A stretch of 64,000 nucleotides of DNA from Turneriella sp942492915 (GTDB lineage Bacteria > Spirochaetota > Leptospiria > Turneriellales > Turneriellaceae), in the NCBI GenBank assembly GCA_942492915.1, contig OW818662.1, positions 1,240,001-1,304,000 on the forward strand. The letters run 5' to 3'. The translations under genes were made by a program, and so were the position numbers. Below are positions 41,590 to 50,690 of the stretch, piece by piece. Every line of letters begins with the position of its first letter. Positions within the stretch are counted from its first letter, which is position 1. The notes beneath the pieces are model-generated. The model was not told where the DNA came from. It ran no database searches and was given only the letters and a program-made list of their open reading frames with translations.

Positions 41590-43439
41590 TACGTTGGCTG
41601 CTGTACAGTTTTGTTATGGTGCTGCCGCTCGCGGCGCAGACATACGATGAGGTCATCAACCTCACGAAGCGCGGTATCATCGCTTATAACCAGCGACGCC
41701 TCGGCGAAGCGAAACAGATGTTTGCCACCGCGCTCGACCTCGATTCAACCTGGACTCCGACTGTTCTGCACCACGGCAAGGCATACGCAGACCTGCTCAT
41801 TGCCGAATTGCACATTCAAAACACAGTCAAATTAATAACCTTTGAAAAATATGAAAAGGCTGATCTCGAACTCGACGAGGCTGAGGCAACTTTTCCCGGG
41901 CACCTGCGAATACCCGAACTCAGAGATCTGATCAAAAAGAAGCGCACAGATAACACAAAACAGATTCTTGAGAAATTACCTGAGGCAAAGCGCAAAGGGT
42001 ACGAAGAGCAAATGAAGAAGGCTGAAGCCGCGATGCAGGCTGCAAAATATGCCGAAGCGATGCACCTCTACAGCGGCGCGCTCAAGATAGCGCCCGAATC
42101 GCTCGACGCGAAAATGGGTTACGCCGAGGCAGAGCGCATGCTCAAGCAAGAGGGCAGCGATCAAAAGCTTGCGGGCCTGTTCAGGCAGGCTGAAAAATAT
42201 GAAAAAGAACGGCGATTCGCGCAGGCGGTTTCAGTCTATGACCAGATTCTGAGGATAGAGCCCGGTAACCGACCGGCGATCGAACGCAGGGCGGCTCTCA
42301 TTGACTTCATGCAGCAGCAGCTGAGTACAGGCGAGCGCAAGAATCTGGCGCGCGAATACCTGCAGAGCGGCAATGAAGCGTTTCGTAAGACCGATTATAA
42401 TCTGGCGGTCGAACAGTACCGCATCGGACAGGCGCTTGACCCAAAACTCGCCGACTGGGATGCTTTGATTAAGAAGGCGCTGGCAGCGAAAAAAGCGCAG
42501 GACGAAAATCTGTACGCCGACCGGCTGAAAGAGCTCGAGCGGCGCTACCAGTCTGCTATGCTGCAGCTGTTACTCGAGAATTACCCTGCGGCGATTGAAG
42601 ATCTTGAAGTGGTCATCTCGATTGCCACGCAGTTCAAACAAGACGAAACCCGAAAACACGCCGAGCAGCTGCTGCAGCGTGCTAAAGAGGCGATGCTCAG
42701 GCAAGACGACGAATTTATCACACGTGATTCGCCGTATTTCAATTTTGTGCAATCGCTCACGTCATTGGGTATGACCAGTTATAAGAATGGGGATTGTGTC
42801 GCAACGCAGCAGCATTTTGGCTCCATAACAGAGATATTCCCTAAAAACCGTGTATCGAACCAGTACATTCTTTCGTGCACGATTATACTGAACCCCGATC
42901 GCAAAGACGGTATTGTGCGTGATTTAATTGATACCATCTACCGCACAAAAGATGTCAATGCGTACGAGGCGCGAAGGTTCTTCGAAATTCTGAAATTTAT
43001 TGATCCAAAAAATCCAGTCATTCCGCAGTTGGAGCGGGAACTCGCTGAGAAGACGCAGCTGCTGAAGAAGGCTGTTCAACCGGCGGAATACCTCGAAGCC
43101 CTTTATAAGAAAGCGCTGTTGCTTTCGCAGAGCGATCCCGAGGGAGCGCTGCAGGTACTCAGGCAATTGCTTGCGGATGACCCCGATAATGCCAAGGCGC
43201 GTGCTCTTTTTGCCCGAATCGAGGGGCGCATCAACAGGGCAAAATGGGCAGAATCAGACATTCCCATAGCGCCGAATGCGATGAAAGCCTACGCAGACGG
43301 AATTGTCTACTATAACACAGGGCAGCTGGCAGAAGCCCGAACATCATTTGCGCTCGCGCTGCAGCTCGCCCCGAATTTTGACCGCGCGGTCGTTGCCCTC
43401 AAGAAATGTGACGCCTATTCAAAAGGAGCCAAATTCTGA
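41586..43439 (+). CDS. exported TPR-repeat protein
   Basis: The 617-residue product starts at GTG inside the ispH stop (GTGA). A signal peptide or N-anchor (LLYSFVMVLPLAAQ) is followed by repeated TPR helices along the whole protein (GIIAYNQRRLGEAKQMFATALDL; AEAMHLYSGALKIAPESLDAK; LARSGNEAFRKTDYN-like repeats; GIVYYNTGQLAEARTSFALAL). It probably scaffolds periplasmic protein contacts. Its stop overlaps the next gene's CTG start, so the two proteins are made together. Confidence 0.85.
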   Translation: MIRWLLYSFVMVLPLAAQTYDEVINLTKRGIIAYNQRRLGEAKQMFATALDLDSTWTPTVLHHGKAYADLLIAELHIQNTVKLITFEKYEKADLELDEAEATFPGHLRIPELRDLIKKKRTDNTKQILEKLPEAKRKGYEEQMKKAEAAMQAAKYAEAMHLYSGALKIAPESLDAKMGYAEAERMLKQEGSDQKLAGLFRQAEKYEKERRFAQAVSVYDQILRIEPGNRPAIERRAALIDFMQQQLSTGERKNLAREYLQSGNEAFRKTDYNLAVEQYRIGQALDPKLADWDALIKKALAAKKAQDENLYADRLKELERRYQSAMLQLLLENYPAAIEDLEVVISIATQFKQDETRKHAEQLLQRAKEAMLRQDDEFITRDSPYFNFVQSLTSLGMTSYKNGDCVATQQHFGSITEIFPKNRVSNQYILSCTIILNPDRKDGIVRDLIDTIYRTKDVNAYEARRFFEILKFIDPKNPVIPQLERELAEKTQLLKKAVQPAEYLEALYKKALLLSQSDPEGALQVLRQLLADDPDNAKARALFARIEGRINRAKWAESDIPIAPNAMKAYADGIVYYNTGQLAEARTSFALALQLAPNFDRAVVALKKCDAYSKGAKF

Positions 43440-44464
43440 AGTACTGGTTACTGACCGAATCCGTTGCCATTTCGGGCAATCGCCAGCGCCCCAGCCACGG
43501 TATCGCTGCGATTGTCAGCGATGATTTTCTGTCGTTAATCAGCATTGAAAATCTGGGTGAAGCGCACAATCTTACGCCCTGGATCAGGCGCCGCAATACG
43601 GTGCCCGTTGAAGTGCGGACAAAATTCATCGGCCACGCAAAATCTGCAGTTGCGCACGCCGATCTGCGTCCCTTTTTGGAAGCAGCTCGTTTGGCACAAA
43701 ACAGTGCACTAGATGTGCGCGTGCATGCGGTAGGCGAAAAATTTGTCGTGCACGCCGCGACTGATAACCAGCTGTCGTCGTGTGTTGTCGCGAAAGCAGG
43801 CCCGCAACTGCAGTTGCTTTTGCAGCGCCTTAAAAAAACTCACGGTTCATTTCGGCTGACGCTGATATCTGATCAGATGGCAGACGTACTCAAAATTGCA
43901 TCGGTGCCTGCCACGCAGGGTCTCGCCGTCGAGACAGAGCGCATGCACGAGCGAAGATTCAGGCGGGGCCGCGAGATCAGGAATATACTGGTGATGACTA
44001 ATATTTCAGGACCGGCTTTGCCGGGGCTCGACGCAAACCTAAGCTTTTGGTCGAAGGGAATGCCGGGCTATCGCTTCAGGCACATCTATGGTCAGCTGAC
44101 GGCGCGCCGCGTCGAAGCCGCGCTCGCAGGCCGCGAATGGGATTCCATCGTGTACCGCGGCCACGGTTCAGTGCAGAATGGAGCCGTCGTCTGGAACCTG
44201 AGTGATGGCGAGTGGCAAGTACCCAAGCTTTCGTGTGTGCTTTACATCCACAGTGCTTGCCTTGCCGAACCTGGTGGGCTTGATTTAACCCAATTACCGG
44301 CAAAGAATATTCTGACTCCGCTGGCATACCTGGCGGATTTTGATGATGCGCCTCTTGTTTCGTTGTTGCTGGGCCGCTACAAGATCACCGGCTCACTCGC
44401 GGCGGCAGTACGCGGCGTTCAGCGGGTTTACCCGCAGTTCGTTTCTATTGCATCGGGTTTTTAG
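43436..44464 (+). CDS. putative CHAT/caspase-like cysteine peptidase-related protein, CTG start
   Basis: No ATG or GTG begins this frame at a plausible place, but a strong AAGGAG (43423-43428) lies 7 bases before CTG at 43436, which overlaps the previous stop as CTGA. The frame is open from there, giving 342 residues without a signal peptide. A hydrophobic strand ending in Tyr-Arg-Gly-His243-Gly and a second ending in HSAC275 are spaced 32 apart, the arrangement of clan CD peptidases (gingipain/caspase/CHAT). The N-terminal half is unrecognised. The upstream gene is a TPR protein, a classic partner of CHAT domains. A non-catalytic protein is possible. A GTG at 43601 would be a shorter alternative start. 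Confidence 0.5.
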   Translation: MKYWLLTESVAISGNRQRPSHGIAAIVSDDFLSLISIENLGEAHNLTPWIRRRNTVPVEVRTKFIGHAKSAVAHADLRPFLEAARLAQNSALDVRVHAVGEKFVVHAATDNQLSSCVVAKAGPQLQLLLQRLKKTHGSFRLTLISDQMADVLKIASVPATQGLAVETERMHERRFRRGREIRNILVMTNISGPALPGLDANLSFWSKGMPGYRFRHIYGQLTARRVEAALAGREWDSIVYRGHGSVQNGAVVWNLSDGEWQVPKLSCVLYIHSACLAEPGGLDLTQLPAKNILTPLAYLADFDDAPLVSLLLGRYKITGSLAAAVRGVQRVYPQFVSIASGF

Positions 44465-45287
44465 ACGCGGCGGAGCGTGTAGCCTCATGCGCGATCAGCA
44501 TCTTCTTGCGGGTCGCTCCCCAACGGTACTGGTTAAACGCGCCCGTTTTTCTGATCACCCTGTGGCACGGAATCAGATAGGCAATCGGGTTCTGCGCCAC
44601 AGCTGAAGCGGCCGCGCGCACACCGGAGCGAGAACCTGCACCGGCTGCCAGATGCGCATACGTTACGAGGGACGCTTCAGGTACCTGCATCAAGGCTTGC
44701 CAGACTTTCAGTTGAAAGTTTGTACCATAGAGGTGAAGATCGGCGCGCAGGTTTTCGCCGTCGAAAATGGCAGCTATGTTTGCTCTGGCAGATTCGACGC
44801 TTTGAATGTGCGCAGCGGGAAAGCGTTGCCTGAGCGCAGAGGCGAGGGGGGCGACCGCACTTAATCCGATAAATTGTAGCTCGCAGATACCGCGGTCTGT
44901 TTCGGCTATAAACACGTCACCAAAGCGAGTCGCCTGCGTTGCGTAGCGTATACTCAGACCTGACCCGGCGGAGCGCCATTCACCCGGCGTCACCGCCTCG
45001 GTAGTGACAAAGAGATCATGCAATCTGCCCGTTCCGCTGAGACCGAGATGAAATGCTGCTTCGACGAGGTCGTGGCTCGCCTCGAGCACGGTGAGTGCGT
45101 ATTCGCGACGCAAGAACTGCAGGTAACGCTTCGGGGGCACGCCGACGTAGTGCGAAAACAGCCGGTCAAAATAGAAATCCGACAAACCTGAGGCGGCTCT
45201 CAGTTCAGCCACTTCGGGCACATTTGGGTAAACTGAGTCTGCGTACTCGATAATGCGGGTCATGATGTCATAATGGTTTTCTTGCAT
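44445..45287 (-). CDS. Ada-like regulator/methylated-DNA-protein cysteine methyltransferase
   Basis: The 280-residue protein fuses an AraC-type helix-turn-helix (about residues 1-100; FDRLFSHYVGVPPKRYLQFLRR) to an O6-methylguanine-DNA methyltransferase domain with acceptor Cys241 in IPCHRV. The N-terminal zinc-cysteine methyl-phosphotriester domain of E. coli Ada is missing, so it cannot be a full Ada. Self-methylation removes the lesion irreversibly, and the AraC part could activate repair genes. Its end overlaps the convergent His/Cys gene by 20 bases. Confidence 0.85.
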   Translation of the reverse strand: MQENHYDIMTRIIEYADSVYPNVPEVAELRAASGLSDFYFDRLFSHYVGVPPKRYLQFLRREYALTVLEASHDLVEAAFHLGLSGTGRLHDLFVTTEAVTPGEWRSAGSGLSIRYATQATRFGDVFIAETDRGICELQFIGLSAVAPLASALRQRFPAAHIQSVESARANIAAIFDGENLRADLHLYGTNFQLKVWQALMQVPEASLVTYAHLAAGAGSRSGVRAAASAVAQNPIAYLIPCHRVIRKTGAFNQYRWGATRKKMLIAHEATRSAASKNPMQ

Positions 45288-45369
45288 CGAAAACGCAATG
45301 TCGTAAACCTGCGAGCCAACGGCGACCCGAATCTTGCGAAGAGTTGCCTGATCAGCCCGTACATTTCAC

Positions 45370-45397
45370 TCGACCGCATGAAAACGACTGCTATTAT
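45370..45397 (+). promoter_or_regulatory. candidate -35/-10 giving a leaderless gyrA transcript
   Basis: TATTAT (45392-45397) lies 5 bases before the gyrA ATG. TCGACC (45370-45375), a weak -35, is 16 bases upstream. Transcription would begin at or next to the start codon, and no Shine-Dalgarno is visible. Confidence 0.35.
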
Positions 45398-45402
45398 GTC
45401 TC

Positions 45403-47901
45403 ATGGCGAAAGGTAAGGGCAAAGGCAAAAGCGAGCAAGACGAAAAACTGCCCACCACGGTCGCGAAAGAAATTATTCCGGTCGAAATCGAAGACCAAAT
45501 GAAGAAGTCGTACCTCGCGTACGCGATGAGCGTTATTGTCGGGCGCGCTCTGCCCGATGTGCGCGACGGCTTGAAACCCGTTCACCGCCGTATTTTGCAT
45601 GCGATGAACGAACGCGCCTGGCGTCAAGATCGTGCCTACGTCAAATCGGCAAAGATTGTCGGTGAAGTTATCGGTAACTACCACCCGCACGGCGATACGG
45701 CGGTTTATGATACGATGGTGCGCATGGCACAGCCGTTCTCGCTGCGCCAGCTCTTGATCGACGGGCAGGGTAACTTTGGTTCGGTCGACGGTGACCGCGC
45801 CGCGGCTTACCGATATACCGAAGCGCGCCTCACCGGCATGGCAGAAGAGTTGCTGCGCGACATCGACAAAGAGACCGTCAACTTCAACGACAACTTCGAC
45901 GGCACACGGCGCGAACCCCAGGTTTTGCCCGCCGCCTGGCCGAACCTGCTCGTCAATGGTTCGTCGGGTATTGCCGTGGGCATGGCGACGAAAATTCCCC
46001 CGCATAACCTGAAAGAAGTCGTCTCGGCGCTTGAGCTGCTGATCGAGAACCCTGACGTCAGCATCAAAGAACTCATGAAAAAGGTGCCCGCGCCGGATTT
46101 TCCGACGGGGGGCATTATTATTGGCAAAGAAGGTCTCAAGTCTGCTTACACGACGGGGCGCGGCTCGATCAAAATTCGTGCTGTCGCCAATATCGAAGAG
46201 AACTCGCGCGGCCGCGAAGTGATCATCGTCACTGAAATACCTTACGAAGTGCGCAAGAACGACCTGCTCGCACGCATTGCAGATCTGGTGAACGGCAAGA
46301 AAATCGAAGGCATTTCAGAGATTCGCGACGAATCTGACCGCACGGGTATGCGCATTGTGTTTGAGCTGAGAAAAGAAGCGCAGGCAAATATTGTTCTAAA
46401 CCAGTTATACCAGCATACCGCGCTGCAGATCAATTACGGCATCATATTTCTCGCGCTCGTCAATCAAGAGCCGAAACTACTGAACCTGAAGCAGATGCTG
46501 CAACACTATCTCGCGCACCGCCGCGAGGTGATCGAGCGCAGAACTAAATACGATCTGAGAAAGGCTGAAGAGCGCGCCCACATACTCGAAGGCCTCAAGA
46601 TCGCGCTTGACTTTATCGACGAAGTGATCAAGATTATTCGCAAGAGCGAAACTGTAGATATCGCGCGATCGTCACTGATGAAACGCTTCAAACTCTCTGA
46701 GATTCAGTCTAATGCGATTCTCGAGATGCGCCTGCAAAAGCTGACTTCTCTCGAATCCAAGAAGATTCTCGAAGAGTTAAATGAAATCAAGAAGCTCATT
46801 GGCGAACTCAAGGCGATACTCAAGTCTGAAAGCAAAATGCTCGGCATCATCAAGAGCGAACTCGGCGTTGTTACACAGAAGTACGGCGCTGAGCGCGCAT
46901 CAGAAGTCTCACTGGTCGATGCCGATTCGCTGAAGATGGACACCGAAGACCTGATACAGAACGAAAACGAGGTGATCACCATTTCTGAGGGTGGCTACAT
47001 TCGCCGCATGCCTCTCGACACCTTCAAGCGCCAGCACCGCGGCGGCAAAGGCGTTATTTCAGGCGGTAAAAAAGAAGACGCGCTGAAACACGTGCATTTC
47101 TGCCAGAGCCTCGATTACCTGCTCTTCTTCTCAACGCGCGGCAAAGTCTTCTATATGAAAGCCTACGAAGTGCCCGAAGCGACCAAAGACGCACGCGGCA
47201 AGCATATCAAAGGCTTTCTCAGCCTCGGCGCAGACGAAGTCGTCACGGTAATACGCTCGGTGACAGAATTCACCGAGAAGAAGTACCTGTTGATGCTGAC
47301 ACGTCAGGGGATCATCAAGAAACTTGAACTCGCGCAGATTTCAAACGCCAAAAAAGGCGGAGTGATGGCGATGCAGTTCAAAGCGTCCGAAAAAGACTAT
47401 CTGGTCGATGTCGCGATCGTCGAAGATAAAGACGATATTTTTATGGCGACTGCCGAAGGTTCAGGCCTGAGGACAAACCTCGGTAAAATGCGCCCGCAGG
47501 GACGCGCGGCGTCGGGCATTATCGGCATGACGCTTGAGGGGCAAGACTATATGTCGGGTCTCGACATCGTCAAGGGAAATAAATCTTACTTGTTGGTTGT
47601 CAGCGAAAGTGGGTACGGCAAGCGCGTGAAGTACGACGAATTTGCCTCAAAAGGCCGCGGTGGCAAAGGCATGGCATTCTTCAAGTCAACCGACAAGACC
47701 GGCAAAGCGGTCGCGATACGCACGGTGACCGAAGACGCTGAGGTCATTGTGACGACGCTGTCGGGTATGGTACTGCGCAGCGAAGTGAAACAGATCGCCT
47801 TGCAGGGACGCACTGCCTCTGGGGTACGCGTCGTTGATATCACCGCTGGGGACAAAGTTGCCGACATGACCGTGTACGTTCCCGAACCCGGGGCAAAATG
47901 A
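45403..47901 (+). CDS. gyrA: DNA gyrase subunit A
   Basis: The 832-residue topoisomerase II subunit cuts and rejoins DNA with GyrB to introduce negative supercoils. The active Tyr138 is in YRYTEAR. The quinolone region has Thr99 and Asp103 at the positions of E. coli Ser83 and Asp87. The C-terminal GyrA box is QHRGGKG (QRRGGKG in E. coli), near residue 544, arguing for gyrase rather than ParC. An N-terminal Lys/Gly-rich extension (residues 1-10) is present. gyrB is not in the window. The last base pairs overlap the next gene (ATGA). Confidence 0.95.
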   Translation: MAKGKGKGKSEQDEKLPTTVAKEIIPVEIEDQMKKSYLAYAMSVIVGRALPDVRDGLKPVHRRILHAMNERAWRQDRAYVKSAKIVGEVIGNYHPHGDTAVYDTMVRMAQPFSLRQLLIDGQGNFGSVDGDRAAAYRYTEARLTGMAEELLRDIDKETVNFNDNFDGTRREPQVLPAAWPNLLVNGSSGIAVGMATKIPPHNLKEVVSALELLIENPDVSIKELMKKVPAPDFPTGGIIIGKEGLKSAYTTGRGSIKIRAVANIEENSRGREVIIVTEIPYEVRKNDLLARIADLVNGKKIEGISEIRDESDRTGMRIVFELRKEAQANIVLNQLYQHTALQINYGIIFLALVNQEPKLLNLKQMLQHYLAHRREVIERRTKYDLRKAEERAHILEGLKIALDFIDEVIKIIRKSETVDIARSSLMKRFKLSEIQSNAILEMRLQKLTSLESKKILEELNEIKKLIGELKAILKSESKMLGIIKSELGVVTQKYGAERASEVSLVDADSLKMDTEDLIQNENEVITISEGGYIRRMPLDTFKRQHRGGKGVISGGKKEDALKHVHFCQSLDYLLFFSTRGKVFYMKAYEVPEATKDARGKHIKGFLSLGADEVVTVIRSVTEFTEKKYLLMLTRQGIIKKLELAQISNAKKGGVMAMQFKASEKDYLVDVAIVEDKDDIFMATAEGSGLRTNLGKMRPQGRAASGIIGMTLEGQDYMSGLDIVKGNKSYLLVVSESGYGKRVKYDEFASKGRGGKGMAFFKSTDKTGKAVAIRTVTEDAEVIVTTLSGMVLRSEVKQIALQGRTASGVRVVDITAGDKVADMTVYVPEPGAK

Positions 47902-48404
47902 TCCAGTTCTGGCGGTTGGGTCTCAAACGCGCCCCCGTCATGTGGGTACTTGCGGGGCTCTTGTATCTGATTGCCTACATTGAAACGGCTGTATTCATTC
48001 GCTATGAAAAATTTCTGAGCACGAGCAATTCATTGCTGCTCTATGCATTCGGATTGCTCCTTCTCGGTTTCGCCTTCGGCGTGCTGATGGTGCAGGCGAT
48101 TCTCTGTCGTTCATTGCGTTATGAAATCGGTAACTTTGAGATGCTGGGTTTTACGCGTTTCAGAATCTTGAGCTACTATTCGATGCAGAATATATTTGTT
48201 GCGCTGCTGGCGCTTTTGCCCGCCGTTTCGACCGACCTGATTCTCAGCAACTTTTTTTCGCAGAAGAGTCTGCCGATTGCAAGTTTCGAGCGCGTGATCG
48301 CGGGACAGTTTGCGCTTGGTCTGTTGTTGGTCGCGAGCTTCGGTATCTTTGCCTTTATCTATAGCCGCATGACACCGGCGCTCTTGTTAAAAGAAAAACT
48401 TTAA
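47898..48404 (+). CDS. half-size FtsX-like membrane protein
   Basis: The 168-residue protein has four predicted hydrophobic helices with the FtsX/ABC3 permease pattern: a conserved Glu-containing loop (NFEMLGFTRFRILSYY) between helices 2 and 3, and a final ALLLKEKL. Only one permease half is present and there is no ATPase gene nearby, so the function is unclear. The ATG overlaps the gyrA stop. It converges on the phosphodiesterase gene. Confidence 0.65.
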   Translation: MIQFWRLGLKRAPVMWVLAGLLYLIAYIETAVFIRYEKFLSTSNSLLLYAFGLLLLGFAFGVLMVQAILCRSLRYEIGNFEMLGFTRFRILSYYSMQNIFVALLALLPAVSTDLILSNFFSQKSLPIASFERVIAGQFALGLLLVASFGIFAFIYSRMTPALLLKEKL

Positions 48405-48454
48405 TGGCCCTGAGCCGCTGCCTGACGGGCACGAAGTCGAAAAAACCGGTGTGA

Positions 48455-49369
48455 TTAACTTCGCGGCCTGGGCTTCTTTGCCGAACGCCTGCGGCCACCC
48501 GCTGCTGTTGCAGGGGAAAACTCGTTCACAAATTCCATATTGTCGGTGATGACAATGTCTGCGCCGTGCGAAAGCAGTTCGCGTGCCCGGCTGAGGTCGT
48601 TCACTGTCCAGATGGCAACCCCATAGCCGCGGCGCTTCAGGCGCCTGATATAGGCTGCGCTCGCCGTTGTATGGTGCAGGTGTATGTTGTCGGGCAGCAG
48701 CAGGTGACGGTAGAGCCAGCACTTGAGCTGCGCGGCAAAACCCGGTTCGATGAGCAATCCGACAGGGCAGGTGACCTGGGCTTTGCGGAGGTAAAAAAGT
48801 GTCAAAAAGTGAAACCCTGAGAAGCACACACGGGGTAACGCCGCAGATTCCTGAACCACCTGATAGGTCAGGGGCTCGAGTTTGGCGTTCAGATCCCAGC
48901 GGTCGCGTTTGATTTCGACGTTGACGAGAGAAGTCTTCTGTATCTGCGCGAGCACTTCAGAGAGTAACGGCACATTTTCGCGCTGCGGCTTCGATTTAGC
49001 GGGTAGTTTAGGCGCCCGGGAGAGATAGTGCGCAGCGTTGACCTGCGCGATTTCATGGTAGGTATGCTCTTCGATGCGTCCATGCCCGTTGGTTGTGTGT
49101 TCCAGAGTCGGGCCATGGAGCAACACGATCTTTTTGTCGCGGGTCATGCGCACGTCGAGTTCGTGTGCGCGAAACCCAACGCGCTCGGACGCAGCAAATG
49201 CCGCCAGAGTGTTTTCAGGCACCGGCCCCATCTTACCAAAACCCCGGTGACTAGCAATGGTGGGTTTAAAATCAGAATAGTACCGGCTGAAACTCAGCGG
49301 TCGGTGCTTTCGCGAACGCAGCCAAAGCGCGGTCGTGCCGCCAATCAGTGCGGCCAGTAACCAGGTCAT
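48455..49369 (-). CDS. glycerophosphodiester phosphodiesterase-family protein
   Basis: The 304-residue protein has an N-terminal hydrophobic segment (residues 1-18) and the GDPD TIM barrel. His41-Arg42, Glu70 and Asp72, and the second catalytic His85 are present. The usual His-Asp pair is His85-Gly86, a substitution at a conserved but probably non-catalytic position. It hydrolyses glycerophosphodiesters to glycerol-3-phosphate and an alcohol. The gene is coupled to pgi by a 4-base overlap. The basic tail (GGRRRSAKK) is unusual. Confidence 0.85.
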   Translation of the reverse strand: MTWLLAALIGGTTALWLRSRKHRPLSFSRYYSDFKPTIASHRGFGKMGPVPENTLAAFAASERVGFRAHELDVRMTRDKKIVLLHGPTLEHTTNGHGRIEEHTYHEIAQVNAAHYLSRAPKLPAKSKPQRENVPLLSEVLAQIQKTSLVNVEIKRDRWDLNAKLEPLTYQVVQESAALPRVCFSGFHFLTLFYLRKAQVTCPVGLLIEPGFAAQLKCWLYRHLLLPDNIHLHHTTASAAYIRRLKRRGYGVAIWTVNDLSRARELLSHGADIVITDNMEFVNEFSPATAAGGRRRSAKKPRPRS

Positions 49370-50616
49370 CTGAGGTCAAAAACCGGTTGCACCGCCTCTT
49401 CGACATTTTCGCCGCGTAGCAGCTTCTTGCAGATTATTTTGCCTGCTTCGACTCCCGGTTGATCGAATGGGTTAATCTCCCAAAGGTAGCCAAGGTACGA
49501 TACGACGTGCATCCAGAAGCAGAACCAGCGGGCCATCTCAGCTTCACTGAGGTCACTCAGCATGTATTCGGCCACCGGTCGCTCTTTTGCCGACAGCGCC
49601 GATTCGATGCTCTTCATCTGCGCATTCAGAATCTGGCTCATCGACTTGTCGGCGAAGTCGCCACGAATCTCTGAGGTAATGAGACTGTCGCGTGAACCGT
49701 AGCTTTGTGTATGCACAAAACAGTGCAGGTGACGGTTTGAGGCCTCCATGAAATACTGTAGCAATGAATGCTGGTCTTCGGGGCCCTGCACGATCATGGG
49801 TAATGCGGCAATGTGCGGTTTCTTGCCAAGAGATTCAGCCCAAAGTTGAACGAGCCAACGCCCCCAATCGACCAGATCGGCGGCATAGACCCAGAAGGCC
49901 ACGCCCGTGAAGCGTGCAGCAAAAAGATTATAAAAGTGGATTGCCGTCTGTTTCGCGACATTCTCCGCCACGGGAATCGAAATCTCCCATTCTGCATTGG
50001 CTTCGTCAAACGCGGTCAAGAACGCCTTCACATTGTAGTCTACGAACATCGCAGGCATCATGCCCACGGGCGAGACGATGCTGAAACGACCGCCAAGGTT
50101 CGGGGGTATCAAGAAGGTATTCTTCGCGGTGGCGCCGAGGTCTTTGATCTGCGCGGGTTCGCTGGTGACGAAATATTCGGGCACACCGGGAAAAAACTGC
50201 CTAAAGAGCGAGAGGTTTGCGCGCGTTTCGAGCGTCGTGCCCGATTTTGATACGACAAGCACCGCGGTTTGCTTTTGCTCCGCAATTTGCGCAATCTTCT
50301 GCATCTTCGTCGGGTGCGGACCTTCCCAGAAGATCAGTTTATCAGAATGCGGATCGATAAGTGACTTGAGTGCGATGCCCCCAAGCGACGAGCCGCCGAT
50401 GCCGATGACGATCAGCGTCTGCGCGTCGAGTTGCCTGAGTTCAGCAGCCCATTTTTCAAGGGGCCCGAGTTCGCTCGTTTTCATGTAATCGGTCGAAAAC
50501 GCAGCGGGCCATTTCTTGTAACCCGCGTGCATCAGAGCATCGAGTTCCTGGGCGCGCCCCATCGACTGCCAGTTCATCCAGAATTTGTTCGCAGAAAAGC
50601 GCACCTCGTGAGACAT
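49366..50616 (-). CDS. pgi: glucose-6-phosphate isomerase
   Basis: The 416-residue enzyme interconverts glucose-6-phosphate and fructose-6-phosphate. GGSSLGG and the SKSGTT phosphate loop, VSPVGMMPA and the QGPEDQHSLLQYFMEASNRH motif with its catalytic His are visible. The length matches the shorter bacterial Pgi type. The ATG at 50616 is preferred to TTG at 50637. It is first in an operon with the GDPD gene. Confidence 0.95.
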   Translation of the reverse strand: MSHEVRFSANKFWMNWQSMGRAQELDALMHAGYKKWPAAFSTDYMKTSELGPLEKWAAELRQLDAQTLIVIGIGGSSLGGIALKSLIDPHSDKLIFWEGPHPTKMQKIAQIAEQKQTAVLVVSKSGTTLETRANLSLFRQFFPGVPEYFVTSEPAQIKDLGATAKNTFLIPPNLGGRFSIVSPVGMMPAMFVDYNVKAFLTAFDEANAEWEISIPVAENVAKQTAIHFYNLFAARFTGVAFWVYAADLVDWGRWLVQLWAESLGKKPHIAALPMIVQGPEDQHSLLQYFMEASNRHLHCFVHTQSYGSRDSLITSEIRGDFADKSMSQILNAQMKSIESALSAKERPVAEYMLSDLSEAEMARWFCFWMHVVSYLGYLWEINPFDQPGVEAGKIICKKLLRGENVEEAVQPVFDLR

Positions 50617-50690
50617 GGGGCAGAGAAGGCCTGCCAACTGACTCTGTAAAGAATATTACGTGGCGTCCGCCGCCACTGGAGTATCCGTGC

